Shown: positions 41,656-51,852, counted from the stretch's first letter. The stretch: DNA of 64,000 nucleotides from an uncultured Clostridia bacterium (GCA_934621485.1 CAKTUS010000002.1:1-64000), one strand, 5' to 3'. Notes: generated by a model from the sequence alone, not told the origin. Numbers and translations: made by a program.

Positions 41656-43425
41656 CTATCTTGCGTCATCCAGCAGTTTTGCACCCTCGCGGCAGGCAAA
41701 ATTTACATTTTGGCCATCCATGCGCATTTTCAGAATCACGCCCTCCTCGCTATGGCATTGGGAAAGCACGCTTCCCATCTGGTGCAGCCGGTTCACCAGA
41801 CCGTACTGGGCGAAGGGCACCAGCAGCCGCACCTCCTGCGCGCCTGCATCCAGTTCCTTCTCTACCGCTTCCAGCAGACCGTCTACATTCTGCCCGGTAG
41901 CGGCGCTGATGCGCAGAGCGCCGGGCAGGCGGTCGGGCGTATCGGCAAACAGATCGCACTTGTTCAGCACTTCAATTCTCGGCGCTTCGGTGGCCCCTAG
42001 ACTGTCCAGCACTTCCTCTACCGTTTGCCGCCTGGCTTCCAGCTCCGGATCCGCGCCGTCGCACACAAGGAGCAGCACGTCGGCCAGGCGTGCTTCCTCC
42101 AAAGTAGCTCGGAAGGCTTTTACCAGTTCGTGGGGCAGCTTGCGGATAAAGCCTACCGTATCCACCAGCAGCGCCTTTCCCCCATGGGGCAGGCTGATAG
42201 GCCGGCTCACGCTGTCCAGCGTCGCGAACAGCTGATCCATAACATAGACGTTTGAACCAGTCAAAAGGTTAAACAATGTGGATTTTCCTGCGTTGGTGTA
42301 TCCCACCAGCGCCACAATGGGCACGCCGTTTTTTTCCCGGCTCTGACGGCGCAGCCCGCGCTGCTTTTCCATTTGCTCCAGCTCCCGGCGCAAATCGGTC
42401 AGGCGTTCCCGAATCCGGCGGCGGTTCACCTCCAGCTTGCTTTCGCCGGGGCCGCGGGTGCCGATGCCGCCCGCCAGGCGGCTCAGAACCAGGCCCTGGC
42501 CCAGCAGGCGCTGACTGCGGTATTGCAACTGCGCCATTTCCACCTGCAACTTGCCCTCTCGGGTGTTGGCTCTGGCGGCAAAAATATCTAAAATCAGCGT
42601 CGTACGGTCTATGACCTTCATGCGCAGCGTTTCTTCCAGGTTTTTTTGCATCACGCCGGTGAGTTCTTCATCAAAAATGACCAGATCCGCCTGAACCGCC
42701 TGACAACGCAGGCTCAGCTCCTCCGCCTTTCCACGGCCGATGCAGTAGGCCCCGTCTGGCTTCGATCGCTTTTGCAGCACCCGAAGCACCGTATCCGCTC
42801 CTGCCGTTTTGGCCAGTTCCTCCAGCTCGTCCAGCGAGGTTTCGCTCTCAATCCCCACCAGCACCGCCCGTTCCCTCTCCTTGTGTACAGACGGCAACTC
42901 GGCAACATAGGCTTCATCGGTTTGGGCAATGCGCTCCATCCATTCCTGTTGAGGAAGCTTGCGGGTGTTCAGCAGTTCGGTGCGGCTTACCTGCCCTTCG
43001 TGAGCGGGGTCCAGAAAGGCGCACTGCACGCTGGTGGGATGGCCGTCCTTGCGCACGCCTATGGCGCACATGGCGTCAAAGCGCATACTGAGCAAGGCGC
43101 TGATGTCCACATCGCTCAGCTCGCCATGCCCGTTGGGATGGGTATGCACACAGCGAATCATGCTCAAACGCCGCTGGCTGCGGCGCAGGCGCAAATCCGG
43201 CAAATCAATGCTGTCCGACCGGCCGATGAACACATCGGCAATCGCTCCGTCCCGGGTAATATACAGCGCAATTTCCCTGTTCAAAGACGCAGAATAGCCG
43301 CAGAGCCCCTCCATCAGGTCCTGCGGCATAAAAACATCCGGCTCCAGCTGCATGTCGTAAAGCGTAGCCAGCTCATCCAGCACGCTTTTGCGGATTCCCT
43401 CAATATTGCCATGAATCTCCGGCAT
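41656..43425 (-). CDS. hflX: GTPase HflX with an N-terminal JAMM-like domain
   Basis: This 589-aa ribosome-associated GTPase splits stalled or hibernating ribosomes. The HflX N-domain and coiled coil cover about 180-365 and the G domain about 368-560, with G1 'GYTNAGKST' (375-383), G3 DTVG (422-425) and G4 NKCD (488-491). Residues 1-150 form an extra domain containing H94-x-H96-x7-S104-x2-D107, the exact spacing of the JAMM/MPN metalloprotease motif. ATG 43425 has AAAGGAAGG. A 111-base gap with a hairpin separates it from iscU, so it may have its own transcript. Confidence 0.93.
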   Translation of the reverse strand: MPEIHGNIEGIRKSVLDELATLYDMQLEPDVFMPQDLMEGLCGYSASLNREIALYITRDGAIADVFIGRSDSIDLPDLRLRRSQRRLSMIRCVHTHPNGHGELSDVDISALLSMRFDAMCAIGVRKDGHPTSVQCAFLDPAHEGQVSRTELLNTRKLPQQEWMERIAQTDEAYVAELPSVHKERERAVLVGIESETSLDELEELAKTAGADTVLRVLQKRSKPDGAYCIGRGKAEELSLRCQAVQADLVIFDEELTGVMQKNLEETLRMKVIDRTTLILDIFAARANTREGKLQVEMAQLQYRSQRLLGQGLVLSRLAGGIGTRGPGESKLEVNRRRIRERLTDLRRELEQMEKQRGLRRQSREKNGVPIVALVGYTNAGKSTLFNLLTGSNVYVMDQLFATLDSVSRPISLPHGGKALLVDTVGFIRKLPHELVKAFRATLEEARLADVLLLVCDGADPELEARRQTVEEVLDSLGATEAPRIEVLNKCDLFADTPDRLPGALRISAATGQNVDGLLEAVEKELDAGAQEVRLLVPFAQYGLVNRLHQMGSVLSQCHSEEGVILKMRMDGQNVNFACREGAKLLDDAR

Positions 43426-43492
43426 AAGCCTTCCTTTCAAGCACCGCTCATCCAGGTGCTTTGCGCTTCAAAGCGCCACAGTATACAGGAAA

Positions 43493-43518
43493 GCCGGAAG
43501 GGCCGCGGCCCCTCCGGC
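43493..43518 (-). terminator. Terminator after iscU
   Basis: GCCGGA (43493-43498) pairs with TCCGGC (43513-43518) with GGGCC/GGCCC pairing inside; it lies 19 bases past the stop. Confidence 0.7.
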
Positions 43519-43536
43519 GCTGTCAGGCAAAAACGC

Positions 43537-43911
43537 TTAGCCCTGGGGATGCTTCTTTTTATAATCGTCTACAGCCGCGTGAATCGCCTGCTCTGCCAGC
43601 AGAGAACAGTGCATTTTCACAGGGGGCAGACCGTCCAGAGCCTCGGCGACCGCCTTGTTGGTCAAATCCAGCGCTTCATCCACGGTTTTGCCCTTCACCA
43701 TCTCAGTGGCCATGCTGCTGGTGGCAATGGCGGCGGCGCAGCCAAAGGTTTTGAACTTCACGTCGGTAATCACGTTGTCCTCTACCTTGATATCCATTTT
43801 CATAATGTCGCCGCACTTGGCGTTGCCCACCGTGCCGCTGCCGGACGCATCGGGAATTTCGCCCACATTACGGGGATTGGCAAAATGATCCATCACTTTT
43901 TCGCTATACAT
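43537..43911 (-). CDS. iscU: Fe-S cluster scaffold IscU/NifU-like
   Basis: This 124-aa scaffold has the three cluster ligands Cys33 (AKCGD, with Asp35), Cys58 (FGCAAA) and Cys102 (MHCS), in the standard positions. It receives sulfur from the IscS-like protein upstream and assembles [2Fe-2S] or [4Fe-4S] clusters. The gap to iscS is 32 bases and a ribosome site AGGAGG is present. It is smaller and clearly different from the scaffold at 2843-3535. Confidence 0.95.
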   Translation of the reverse strand: MYSEKVMDHFANPRNVGEIPDASGSGTVGNAKCGDIMKMDIKVEDNVITDVKFKTFGCAAAIATSSMATEMVKGKTVDEALDLTNKAVAEALDGLPPVKMHCSLLAEQAIHAAVDDYKKKHPQG

Positions 43912-43943
43912 CCTGAAAATCCTCCTTCTATCCCAATCAAACG

Positions 43944-45131
43944 TTATTTCTGAATCTGGAAGCTGTTTTCGGGGCTGAGGGCGCTCATGGCGCGGAGCTT
44001 TTCCACAATGCCGGGCAGCTCTTTGAGCACATAGTCCACATCCGCTTCGGTGGTATCGTTGCCCAGGGACAGCCGCAGACTGCCGTGAGCAATTTCATGA
44101 GGCAAGCCAATGGCCAGCAGCACATGGGACGGGTCCAGGCTGCCGCTGGTGCAGGCGCTGCCGCTGGAGGCTTCCACGCCCACCAGATCCAGCCGCATCA
44201 GCAGCGACTCGCCCTCCACATAGCGCACCGATACATTTACATTGGCAGGCAGGCGCCTGGTACGGTGCCCGTTCAGGCGCACGTCGGGAATTTCGGTCAG
44301 GATGCCGTCAATCAGTTTATCCCGTAGCCGGCTTACCCGGGGGCCATACTCCGGCAGCTCAGCCGTGGCCAGTTCAATCGCTTTGCCAAGGCCCACAATG
44401 CCAGGCAGGTTTTCCGTACCGGCGCGAAGGCCCCGCTCCTGAGCGCCGCCAAAAATCAGGTTGCTCATTTTGGTGCCCTTGCGAATGTACAGCGCGCCGA
44501 TGCCCTTTGGGGCGTGGAACTTATGGCCGGACAGGCTGAGCATGTCCACATTCAGCTCGTTCACATTCAGGGGAATGGCTCCCACGGCCTGCACGGCGTC
44601 AGTGTGGAACAAAATGCCCTTTTCCTTAGCCAGCTTGCCAATTTCGGCAATGGGCTGAATGGTGCCAATTTCATTGTTGGCGGTCATGATGGTGATCAGC
44701 ACAGTATCATCGCAAATGGCGTTCTTCACGTCCTCCACGCTCACCAGGCCATCGGCGTCCACCGGCAGATACGTTACGCGATAGCCCTGCTTTTCCATGT
44801 AAGCGCAGGTGTGCAGCACGGCGTGGTGCTCGATGGCGCTGGTAATGATGTGCCTGCCCTTGCCCTCGGTCACCTTGGCGGCGCAGCGGATGGCCCAGTT
44901 ATCGCTCTCGCTGCCGCCGGCGGTAAAATAGATTTCCCGAGGTTCGCAGCCCAAGGCCGCCGCCACCTGCTTGCGGGCTTTCTCTACAGCGCGGCGCGCA
45001 TCGCGCCCTACGCTGTGAATGGAACTGGGATTGCCGTAATGCTCTACAAAGTAGGGCAGCATTGCCTCCAGCACTTCGGGACGGGTTGCGGTAGTAGCCG
45101 CATTGTCCATATAGATGATGTGATCAGTCAT
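43944..45131 (-). CDS. iscS: Cysteine desulfurase IscS/NifS-like
   Basis: This 395-aa PLP enzyme starts '[15 protein letters not shown]'. PLP-lysine is in '[13 protein letters not shown]' (near 203) and the catalytic Cys in the loop '[10 protein letters not shown]' (near 325). The desulfurase supplies persulfide to the scaffold encoded next. It overlaps the Rrf2 gene by 8 bases. The Cys loop is short, placing it in the NifS/IscS group rather than SufS. Confidence 0.95.
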   Translation of the reverse strand: MTDHIIYMDNAATTATRPEVLEAMLPYFVEHYGNPSSIHSVGRDARRAVEKARKQVAAALGCEPREIYFTAGGSESDNWAIRCAAKVTEGKGRHIITSAIEHHAVLHTCAYMEKQGYRVTYLPVDADGLVSVEDVKNAICDDTVLITIMTANNEIGTIQPIAEIGKLAKEKGILFHTDAVQAVGAIPLNVNELNVDMLSLSGHKFHAPKGIGALYIRKGTKMSNLIFGGAQERGLRAGTENLPGIVGLGKAIELATAELPEYGPRVSRLRDKLIDGILTEIPDVRLNGHRTRRLPANVNVSVRYVEGESLLMRLDLVGVEASSGSACTSGSLDPSHVLLAIGLPHEIAHGSLRLSLGNDTTEADVDYVLKELPGIVEKLRAMSALSPENSFQIQK

Positions 45132-45552
45132 GGTTTTCTGCCTCGCTTTCGCATGGTTGGGTCAGCATATCGCTGAGCTTGATTTTATCCAGCTCGTGGT
45201 TGATGGAATCGGTTACCCGCTGCCACACCCACCGCACCGGGCAGGTGCCGCTTTTCCGGCAGGACTCCTGAGCGGAAGCGCACTCGCTGAGCTCAATGGG
45301 GCCCTCAACCGAGTCGATGATGTCCCGCAGGCTGATGTTCTGCGGCCTTTCTGCAATCTGGTATCCGCCCTGGGCCCCTCGCACGGTGCTCACCAGTCCC
45401 GCACGACGAAGGTTGCCCAAAAGCTGTTCCAAATATTGCTTCGGCACCCCGACAGTGGAAATGCTTTGCAGCGTTTGCGGCCCTTCGCCCTCGTGCAGCG
45501 CCAGGTAGTACATGGCATACAGGCCATATTTGCCGCGTGTGGATAGCTTCAT
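45124..45552 (-). CDS. iscR: Rrf2-family regulator, IscR-like
   Basis: This 142-aa protein has a winged HTH at residues 1-65 ('[20 protein letters not shown]' is the recognition part) and cysteines at 91, 98 and 104 ('[14 protein letters not shown]'), close to the C-x5-C-x5-C that holds the [2Fe-2S] cluster in IscR. It therefore probably senses cluster status and represses its own operon. It is the first gene of the operon; its promoter is nearly consensus. The ATG at 45552 follows AAAGGAG. CymR-type cysteine sensing is less likely since CymR lacks these cysteines. Confidence 0.92.
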   Translation of the reverse strand: MKLSTRGKYGLYAMYYLALHEGEGPQTLQSISTVGVPKQYLEQLLGNLRRAGLVSTVRGAQGGYQIAERPQNISLRDIIDSVEGPIELSECASAQESCRKSGTCPVRWVWQRVTDSINHELDKIKLSDMLTQPCESEAENHD

Positions 45553-45600
45553 GTAAGCTCCTTTCGGAATCCCTACTCTTTTAATCGGGTTTTCTATGGC

Positions 45601-45629
45601 AGAATAGCACTTTTCACCTGCACTGTCAA
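45601..45629 (-). promoter_or_regulatory. Promoter of the iscR-iscS-iscU operon
   Basis: On the minus strand TTGACA (45624-45629), 17 bp and TATTCT (45601-45606) lie 49 bases before the start. I did not find an unambiguous IscR box. Confidence 0.75.
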
Positions 45630-46369
45630 CATCTTTCGCTCTTTTCGAAAACTTTTTTGCCAAAAAGATTGGGAAAACCGTTCCGTCAGGCAGCCAAAAA
45701 AGCTCGCCCGGGCGCCGCGCGCAACAAGGACGCTTTTTGCATTTGCCAACCGCAGGTCAGCCAGGCGATACGCTTTCGTCAGAGGGAGCCGAAAAAACCG
45801 GCCGTTGGAAAACCCTGTGGGTATCGAACGGCGCGTCCCCTCCGCTTCCGATTTTTCAAACCAGCGTCAAGGCTGCCAATCCAGGTGCTTGCGCCATAAG
45901 ATTTTTCCCGTTTCATCCGGCAAGCCGTTAACGAGCAAGCCCAAAAGCGGCTCGGTAAAAACTCGCCCCCAGTTGAGTTCCTTGAACGGCTTGAAGCCAA
46001 ACAACTCAACTGAGGGCGAAAGCCTGAGGCATGTTGGAAAGTCGTGTTCCTTCCTTGCCCGTTTTGAAAGCGGCGGCATGCTTCAGGTTGTCGAAAAAAC
46101 GGATTGGCCGCCATCGTCTGGAAGCAGCGCTTCGCTGGTTCGCTGGGAACGCGCTGCGGCATAAGGCTTAGGGGCTCAGGCCCTAAAACCCCCGCAGGAG
46201 ACAGTGCCTCCTGCATGTTCAGTCCTTTTCAACGCCTCGCACGGCAAGGCTGTATAGGGGGAGGCACTATTTCAGGCTTGAGGAGCGGCGCTCTTGCTTG
46301 TTTGGCTCTCGAGCATTTTTCGCGAGTCAAAGCAGCGCCGCGGCGTTTGACCTCCCGCCCGTCGTTTCG
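45630..46369. repeat. Repeat mosaic: families E and D
   Basis: About 740 bases without a gene. Family E is at 45757-45785 and family D at 46119-46235. Near 45962-46015 lies an inverted pair around cttgaacggcttgaag, and 45690-45712 repeats the 'aaaaaagctcgcc' element. Confidence 0.65.
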
Positions 46370-46903
46370 TCATCCGCCTTTTGGAAGGCTGCTTTCCTTG
46401 TTTTCCGCATCCCAGGGAACCAGCCGGGCCAGAATCCGGCCGTTGTCCTCCACCTGAATTTCCGCATAGGCAGCGGCTCCGGGCCGTCTTTCGCAAACCG
46501 CTCCCGGATTCACAAGATACACCCCGCCGTCCTGTCGGATATCCGCCCGATGGGTATGGCCGTACAGCGCCACCTGCGCCATGCGTTCACAAGCGGCATA
46601 GCACAGCCTGTCCAGCCCAAACTTAACTTGCCGGGTGTGGCCATGGCAGGCAAAAAACAGCGTTCTCCCCACGGCAAATACCTTTTCCTGGGGTTCTGTG
46701 CAGCTCCAGTCATTATTTCCGGGCACCAGTATGCAGCGCGCGCCCTGCTTTTCCAGCATGGGAATCAACGTTTCAAAATCCGATGCGCCGTCGCCCAGAA
46801 ACACAGCCGTATGAATCGTTCCGTTCCGCAAAGCCTGCTCAAAAGCCTTTTGAAGGCCGTTTGCATAGCCGTGGGAATCCGACGTAACAATGACCCGTTT
46901 CAT
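46370..46903 (-). CDS. Metallophosphoesterase, YfcE/MJ0936 family
   Basis: This 177-aa phosphodiesterase has metal-binding motifs 'SDSHG' (8-12), 'GDGASD' (about 36-41), 'VPGNNDW' (near 60), 'CHGH' (near 86) and 'GHTHR' (near 116), the complete set of the family. It acts on phosphodiesters or nucleotides; a physiological substrate cannot be assigned. The start MKRVIVTSDSHG lies 3 bases after the stop of the rph-rdgB fusion, so it is translated from the same message. Confidence 0.93.
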   Translation of the reverse strand: MKRVIVTSDSHGYANGLQKAFEQALRNGTIHTAVFLGDGASDFETLIPMLEKQGARCILVPGNNDWSCTEPQEKVFAVGRTLFFACHGHTRQVKFGLDRLCYAACERMAQVALYGHTHRADIRQDGGVYLVNPGAVCERRPGAAAYAEIQVEDNGRILARLVPWDAENKESSLPKGG

Positions 46904-46905
46904 GC

Positions 46906-48219
46906 TTATAGAGCCTCGTCGAGCACCTTTTTCATTTCCCGCGCAGCCGCCGCCCGGTGGCTCACTTGGTTCTTTTCCTGAGCCGTCATCTGGCCAAAGC
47001 TCTTGCCCGAAGCATGCCAAAACAGCGGGTCATAGCCAAAGCCGCCTTCGCCGCTGCGCTCCTGAAGCAGCGTGCCAGGGCACTCGCCCCGCACCACACG
47101 GGTTGCTTCGCCGGGCAGGCTCAGGGCCATGGCGCACACAAAGCGGCATGCCCGGTTTTGCACGTCCCGCATGTTTTTCAGCAGCAGGTCGTTATTGGCC
47201 TGATCGTCGCCATGGCCGCCTGCGTACCGGGCGCTGCGCACTCCCGGCGCGCCGCCCAGCGCATCCACGCTCAGGCCGCTGTCGTCTGCCAGAGCGGGCA
47301 ACCCCGTAAAGCGGGAAACCGCCTCCGCTTTAATCACAGCGTTCTGCTCAAAAGTTTCTCCATCCTCCAAAATATCGCCTGTAAAACCGGCGTCTTTCAT
47401 GGAGATCAGCTCCGCCGCGCCGCCCAGCATTTGCGAAAGCTCCTGTAGCTTATGGGCGTTTCCTGTGGCCACGGCTATGCGGGGCTTGGGAAGCAAAAAC
47501 TCTGTTTCCCCTTTGAGCGCCTGCCGCTGGGCGCGCATCAGGCTGCGAACTCCCGCCCGCCCCATATCCAACAGGCTGCTCAATTCCACATTGGTAAAGG
47601 CGCGTCCCTCGCCAGTGCCCTGCAATTCAATAAACTCGCCCCGCTGATTCATAACCAGGTTCATATCCGTCTGCGCATGGCTGTCCTCCGCGTAGCACAA
47701 GTCCAGCATGGGCCGGTTTTCCACAAGGCCGGCGCTGATGGCCGCCACCTGGGCGATGATGGGGTTTTCAGTCAGCAGGCCGTTCTTCATCAGCTTGTTT
47801 ACCGCCAGCACCAGCGCCACATAAGCACCGGTAATAGAGGCCGTGCGGGTACCGCCGTCGGCCTGCAGCACATCGCAATCCAGGGTGATGGTGCGTTCCC
47901 CCAGCTTTTGCATGTCCACCGCCTGGCGCAGCGACCGGCCAATGAGCCGCTGGATTTCCACGCTGCGGCCGTCTTTTTTGACGCCATCGCGAGCCTTGCG
48001 CCGGCCGGTAGAGGCAGGCAGCATGGCATACTCCGCCGTTACCCAGCCCCGACCCTGGTCCCGCAGGAAGGGCGGCACGCTTTCCTCCACGCTGGCGGTG
48101 CAAATAACGCGGGTCTTTCCTGTAGAGATTAGGCAGCTGCCGTCGGCCGTTTCCACGAAACCGGGCTGAATGGTACGCGGGCGAGGCTGATGGTTCAGAC
48201 GTTGATCGCTGCGTGGCAT
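46906..48219 (-). CDS. Fusion of RNase PH and RdgB (ITP/XTP pyrophosphatase)
   Basis: This is a 437-aa protein. Residues 1-245 are RNase PH ('[18 protein letters not shown]', '[16 protein letters not shown]', '[17 protein letters not shown]', 'DSHAQTDMN'), which trims tRNA 3' ends with phosphate. Residues 248-437 are RdgB/HAM1 ('[16 protein letters not shown]', '[17 protein letters not shown]', '[11 protein letters not shown]'), which removes ITP and XTP. Motifs of both active sites are complete. The ATG at 48219 has AAAGGAG. Such fusions are known in some Firmicutes. GerMN gene upstream and phosphodiesterase downstream form one likely transcript. Confidence 0.95.
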   Translation of the reverse strand: MPRSDQRLNHQPRPRTIQPGFVETADGSCLISTGKTRVICTASVEESVPPFLRDQGRGWVTAEYAMLPASTGRRKARDGVKKDGRSVEIQRLIGRSLRQAVDMQKLGERTITLDCDVLQADGGTRTASITGAYVALVLAVNKLMKNGLLTENPIIAQVAAISAGLVENRPMLDLCYAEDSHAQTDMNLVMNQRGEFIELQGTGEGRAFTNVELSSLLDMGRAGVRSLMRAQRQALKGETEFLLPKPRIAVATGNAHKLQELSQMLGGAAELISMKDAGFTGDILEDGETFEQNAVIKAEAVSRFTGLPALADDSGLSVDALGGAPGVRSARYAGGHGDDQANNDLLLKNMRDVQNRACRFVCAMALSLPGEATRVVRGECPGTLLQERSGEGGFGYDPLFWHASGKSFGQMTAQEKNQVSHRAAAAREMKKVLDEAL

Positions 48220-48310
48220 GACAAAAACTCCTTTTTCATTCCAAAAATAGCGCAGACTTGTTCCGCCTGCGCTCTGCATTATACCGCTTTGAGCTTGCCT
48301 TTGTCCAGCC

Positions 48311-49333
48311 TCAGTCCGTTTCCACAACGCCCGGATACTGCGCCATGACCTCTTCCTCCTGGTTGATAAAGGTGGCTGTACTTTCCGGCTGCTTTTCCAT
48401 CTTCTGTCCGTCCACCAAAATTTCCACCTTTTTCACACCCGGGAATTGGGAACAGGTGAATAGAATCGCGCGAATGGCCTGTTGGCCGCCGTCGGTGGTT
48501 TCCATGGCCTGCTGAAACTCGCTGCTGAAGTTTACCGTAACCACACCGTCCTTCATGGTAACGCCCTTAATACCGCAGTTTTCCGGCAGCGCCCGTTCCA
48601 GGCCGCTGTCGCTCTTGGGGCCTTTGGCCAGTTCCAGCACGGCGGTGGTGGGATCTGCGTCGCTGAATACCGCGCGGGTTACCGGCACCAGCAAGCGTCC
48701 CGTCTGTGAGGGGAAGTACAGCTTCACCAGCTCCGCATCATCGGCGAAGGTCGCCACGCTTTCCAGATTCAGGTTTCCGCCGTTAAACACGCCGCTTACA
48801 TCCGTGCCATAGGTCAGTTTGCTGCGTTTTTGCCCGTCAAATTCCAGCGTAACCTCTTTCACGGTGCCAAAGCAGGTCATGGCGTTGGTCACCGCATCCA
48901 CCATCAGCGCCTCCTGCTGGGCGCTGGCGCAGCTGAGCGCCTCTTTGCTCAGGTTCACATTGGCGCGCCCTTTTTGAATGTCAATTTCAAAGGTGGTGTT
49001 TTCCGGAATCACCGTGCGGAGCCCCAGCCTGGCGGCCTGCATATCATTTTGGCTGCTTTTCACCATCAGGCCCAGGGTTGCCTTGGCTATGCCGTCGGTC
49101 TTTTCCACCTTGCGGGTCACGGGCACCAGATAGCCCTCTCCATCCTCATAAAACACGGTGGTGGATACGGTTTCGGCGTGCGTGGCCGCCGCAGTCTCCT
49201 CAATGGGAATGTTGGTTTGCTCCACCAAGACCTGAGAGGTGGTTTTGCCTCCGCCCTTCAAAGCCAGCACCACCACCAGCGCCGCCGCGCACACAATCAG
49301 AATCCGCTCAATATCCGCCCGTTTGATTTTCAT
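48311..49333 (-). CDS. Double GerMN-domain protein (sporulation/germination type)
   Basis: This 340-aa protein has a basic N-terminus and membrane helix (about 11-25) followed by a Thr-rich segment and two tandem GerMN domains (about 58-180 and 195-320). Both have the pattern of '[16 protein letters not shown]' or '[22 protein letters not shown]', and '[24 protein letters not shown]' or '[24 protein letters not shown]'. Family members include B. subtilis GerM, needed for spore assembly. It has no lipobox; it is anchored by the helix. The ATG at 49333 follows GGAGGAG. Confidence 0.9.
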   Translation of the reverse strand: MKIKRADIERILIVCAAALVVVLALKGGGKTTSQVLVEQTNIPIEETAAATHAETVSTTVFYEDGEGYLVPVTRKVEKTDGIAKATLGLMVKSSQNDMQAARLGLRTVIPENTTFEIDIQKGRANVNLSKEALSCASAQQEALMVDAVTNAMTCFGTVKEVTLEFDGQKRSKLTYGTDVSGVFNGGNLNLESVATFADDAELVKLYFPSQTGRLLVPVTRAVFSDADPTTAVLELAKGPKSDSGLERALPENCGIKGVTMKDGVVTVNFSSEFQQAMETTDGGQQAIRAILFTCSQFPGVKKVEILVDGQKMEKQPESTATFINQEEEVMAQYPGVVETD

Positions 49334-49400
49334 CTTGCTCCACTCCTCCGCAGTCATTTGGCTATGAAAGGCTATGACGGAAAAACACGGCGCATGACAA

Positions 49401-49429
49401 TTGCGCTTTTGCCACCCGTGTGTTATGAT
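49401..49429 (+). promoter_or_regulatory. Promoter of rqcH
   Basis: TTGCGC (49401-49406), 17 bp and TATGAT (49424-49429) precede the start codon by 31 bases. Confidence 0.65.
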
Positions 49430-49460
49430 TTGGTGAACCCACACAAGGAGGAACACCGCC

Positions 49461-51209
49461 ATGCCGATGGATGGCTTTACCCTATCGTTTCTGCAAAAGG
49501 AGCTTCGCGACACGCTGCTGGGCGGCCGGGTAGACAAGGTGAACCAGCCCGAGCGGGATGCGCTGCTGCTGCTGGTGCGCTCCGGCGTCAACCACAGGCT
49601 GCTGTTAAGCGCCAACGCCAACCAGGCCCGGGCGCAATTAACCGCCCAAAGCTATGAGAATCCTGCCGAACCACCCATGTTTTGCATGCTGATGCGCAAG
49701 CATCTGCTGGGTTCGCGCATTGTGGATATCGCCCAAATCTCCGGCGACCGCATTTTGGCCATTGTTTTTGACTGTCTGGATGAAATGGGCGATCATGTGC
49801 AAAAGACGCTCTATCTGGAAATCATGGGCCGTCACAGCAACCTGACGCTGGTTACTGCCGATGGCGGCATTGTGGACGCCATTCGTCACGTAAACAGCGA
49901 CATGAGCCGGGTGCGCACGTTGCTCCCCGGCGGAACCTATCAGCTGCCGCCGCAGCCGGACAAGCTCAGCGGCGACAGCCTGAACGCTCCGGCGCTAAAG
50001 CAGCGCCTGTCCGGACTGACGGTGTCCCTTCCCAAAGCGTTGATGGAAACGGTGGCCGGCATGGCCGGCGTCTGCTCCAGGGAGGTTTGCGCTCAGGTAG
50101 GGGTCGATCCCGTTATGCCCTGCACAGAGCTGGATCTGGACGCCGTTTCCACCCGTCTGGCCAGCTTCTATCACAACGTTCAGCCTCAGCCCGTAGCGCT
50201 GTATGACGATGCGGGCCTGGCCATGGATTTCTTTCCTTTCCCCTATCGCACCTTCAGCCTGGAAAACCAGCGTGCCATGCCCAGCCTGAGCGCCGCCATG
50301 GACGCGTTCTATCTGGGACGGGATTTGCGCATGCGTATGCAGCAAAAAAGCCTGGGGCTGCAAAAGCACGTCAAAAGTGCCCTGGAGCGCACTGAAAAGA
50401 AAAAAACCATTATGCTGGACACCTTGCGGCAGACGGACCGAAACGAGGAAAACCGCGTATACGGCGACCTGCTAACCGCAAACCTGCACCAAATTCAAAA
50501 AGGTGCGCTCAGCATAACCGTACAAAACTATTACGACCCCGCCTGCCCGGAAATCACCATTCCGCTGTCCAATCGATTATCGCCGTCTCAAAACGCTCAA
50601 AGCTATTACAAAAAATACCGCAAGGCCAAGGTGGCCGAGCAGTATGCTCGCGAGCAGCTGGTTGTCATTGAGCGAGACTTGCAAATTCTCGAAAACGCGC
50701 TGGACGATTTGGATAAATGTGAAACCACCGTCGACCTGGCTGAGATTCGGTACGTATTAACCGAAAACGGGTTTCTGCGTCCGGACGCCAGCCAGCGCAA
50801 GGGCAGCAAGAGCAAAAAGCTTCAAGAGGGCAAGCCTTACCGCTTCACCGCTCCCGACGGCGCCCTGATTGAAGTAGGGAAAAATTCGCTGCAAAACGAC
50901 CGGCTTACCCTGCACGCCCGCGGCAATGAAACCTGGCTGCACGCTCAGGGAATTCCCGGCTCTCATGTCATCATTCGCTCGGAGGAGCCGCCCAGCGATG
51001 AAACCCTGTTGTACGCCGCCAAGCTGGCCACCTATTACAGCAAGGGGCGCAGCCATCCCCAGCAGGCCGTTGACTACACCCTGCGCAAATATGTCAAAAA
51101 GGCCGCCGGTTCCCCGGCCGGACTGGTTACCTACACCCATTTCAAAACGCTGATTATCGGCCTTATCCCCAAGGATGTAGCCTATATCATGAAAGAAGCA
51201 GCAAAGTGA
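49461..51209 (+). CDS. rqcH: Ribosome quality control protein RqcH (NFACT family)
   Basis: This 582-aa protein has an NFACT-N domain (about 1-265, with 'LYLEIMGRHSNLTLVTADG'), a long helical coiled-coil region (about 285-435) and a C-terminal NFACT-R domain (about 450-575, 'LTLHARGNETWLHAQGIPGSHVII'). In Firmicutes RqcH binds stalled 50S-peptidyl-tRNA complexes and adds alanine tails; older annotations call it fibronectin-binding protein. ATG 49461 follows AAGGAGG. It is followed by a GNAT gene after 10 bases, suggesting co-transcription. Confidence 0.94.
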   Translation: MPMDGFTLSFLQKELRDTLLGGRVDKVNQPERDALLLLVRSGVNHRLLLSANANQARAQLTAQSYENPAEPPMFCMLMRKHLLGSRIVDIAQISGDRILAIVFDCLDEMGDHVQKTLYLEIMGRHSNLTLVTADGGIVDAIRHVNSDMSRVRTLLPGGTYQLPPQPDKLSGDSLNAPALKQRLSGLTVSLPKALMETVAGMAGVCSREVCAQVGVDPVMPCTELDLDAVSTRLASFYHNVQPQPVALYDDAGLAMDFFPFPYRTFSLENQRAMPSLSAAMDAFYLGRDLRMRMQQKSLGLQKHVKSALERTEKKKTIMLDTLRQTDRNEENRVYGDLLTANLHQIQKGALSITVQNYYDPACPEITIPLSNRLSPSQNAQSYYKKYRKAKVAEQYAREQLVVIERDLQILENALDDLDKCETTVDLAEIRYVLTENGFLRPDASQRKGSKSKKLQEGKPYRFTAPDGALIEVGKNSLQNDRLTLHARGNETWLHAQGIPGSHVIIRSEEPPSDETLLYAAKLATYYSKGRSHPQQAVDYTLRKYVKKAAGSPAGLVTYTHFKTLIIGLIPKDVAYIMKEAAK

Positions 51210-51219
51210 GGAATGTGTG

Positions 51220-51783
51220 ATGAATGTTCATCTGCGGATTGCCACCCCAAACGATGCCTCTGTGATTTACGAAATCTACGATTTCTATATTGCCAACTCC
51301 CTGGCCACGTTTAACGAAATAAACAAAACCGTGGAGGAACGTTCCCAGGAAATCGCTGCTTTGCTGGAAACTTACCCCTTTTTGGTGGCTGAAGACGAGT
51401 TGGGACGTTTCCTGGGCTTTGCCAACGCCGAGCCATTCCGGCCCCAAAGCGGCTATCGCTACACGGTGGAGCTGACCATCTACCTGCATCCGAAAACGCC
51501 GCACCACAGCGGCGTAGGCAAGCTGCTGTACACGGCGCTGCTGCGCATGCTCCGGGAGCAGGGCTTCCACACTGCCTATGCGGTGCTTTGGAGCGAAAAC
51601 CAGGAAAGCCTGCGTCTGCACGAAAGTTTCGGCTTTGAACCGTTCGCACGTTTTGAAAAAACTGCCTACAAGCATGGCCGCTGGCTGGATTCCCTCTATC
51701 TGCGCAAAACCCTTGCCGATTTTACCCCGACTCCCTCCCCTGTCATTCCCTTTTGCCAGTATCGCAAGGGGCTTACGCTCTGA
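51220..51783 (+). CDS. GNAT acetyltransferase, phosphinothricin-acetyltransferase-like
   Basis: This 187-aa cytoplasmic acetyltransferase runs 'IRIATPNDASVIYEIYDFY'-like from the N-terminus, with 'ATFNEI' in the second helix, 'FLVAEDELGRFLGFANAEPF', 'VELTIYLHPKTPHHSGVGKLL' (CoA-binding Q/RxxGxG equivalent) and 'ESLRLHESFGFEPFARFEKT'. The pattern matches amino-acid N-acetyltransferases related to Pat/YwnH. The acceptor is unknown. Start ATG 51220 is chosen over GTG 51217 from the GAGGA position. Confidence 0.9.
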   Translation: MNVHLRIATPNDASVIYEIYDFYIANSLATFNEINKTVEERSQEIAALLETYPFLVAEDELGRFLGFANAEPFRPQSGYRYTVELTIYLHPKTPHHSGVGKLLYTALLRMLREQGFHTAYAVLWSENQESLRLHESFGFEPFARFEKTAYKHGRWLDSLYLRKTLADFTPTPSPVIPFCQYRKGLTL

Positions 51784-51797
51784 GCGTTCTAAACGCC

Positions 51798-51836
51798 AAG
51801 CCCCGTCTCCGCGCTAAGACAACGGAGACGGGGCTT
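51798..51836 (+). terminator. Terminator of the rqcH-GNAT transcript
   Basis: AAGCCCCGTCTCCG (51798-51811) and CGGAGACGGGGCTT (51823-51836) form a perfect 14-bp stem followed by gattttt. Confidence 0.85.
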
Positions 51837-51852
51837 GATTTTTGTTGGTTCC

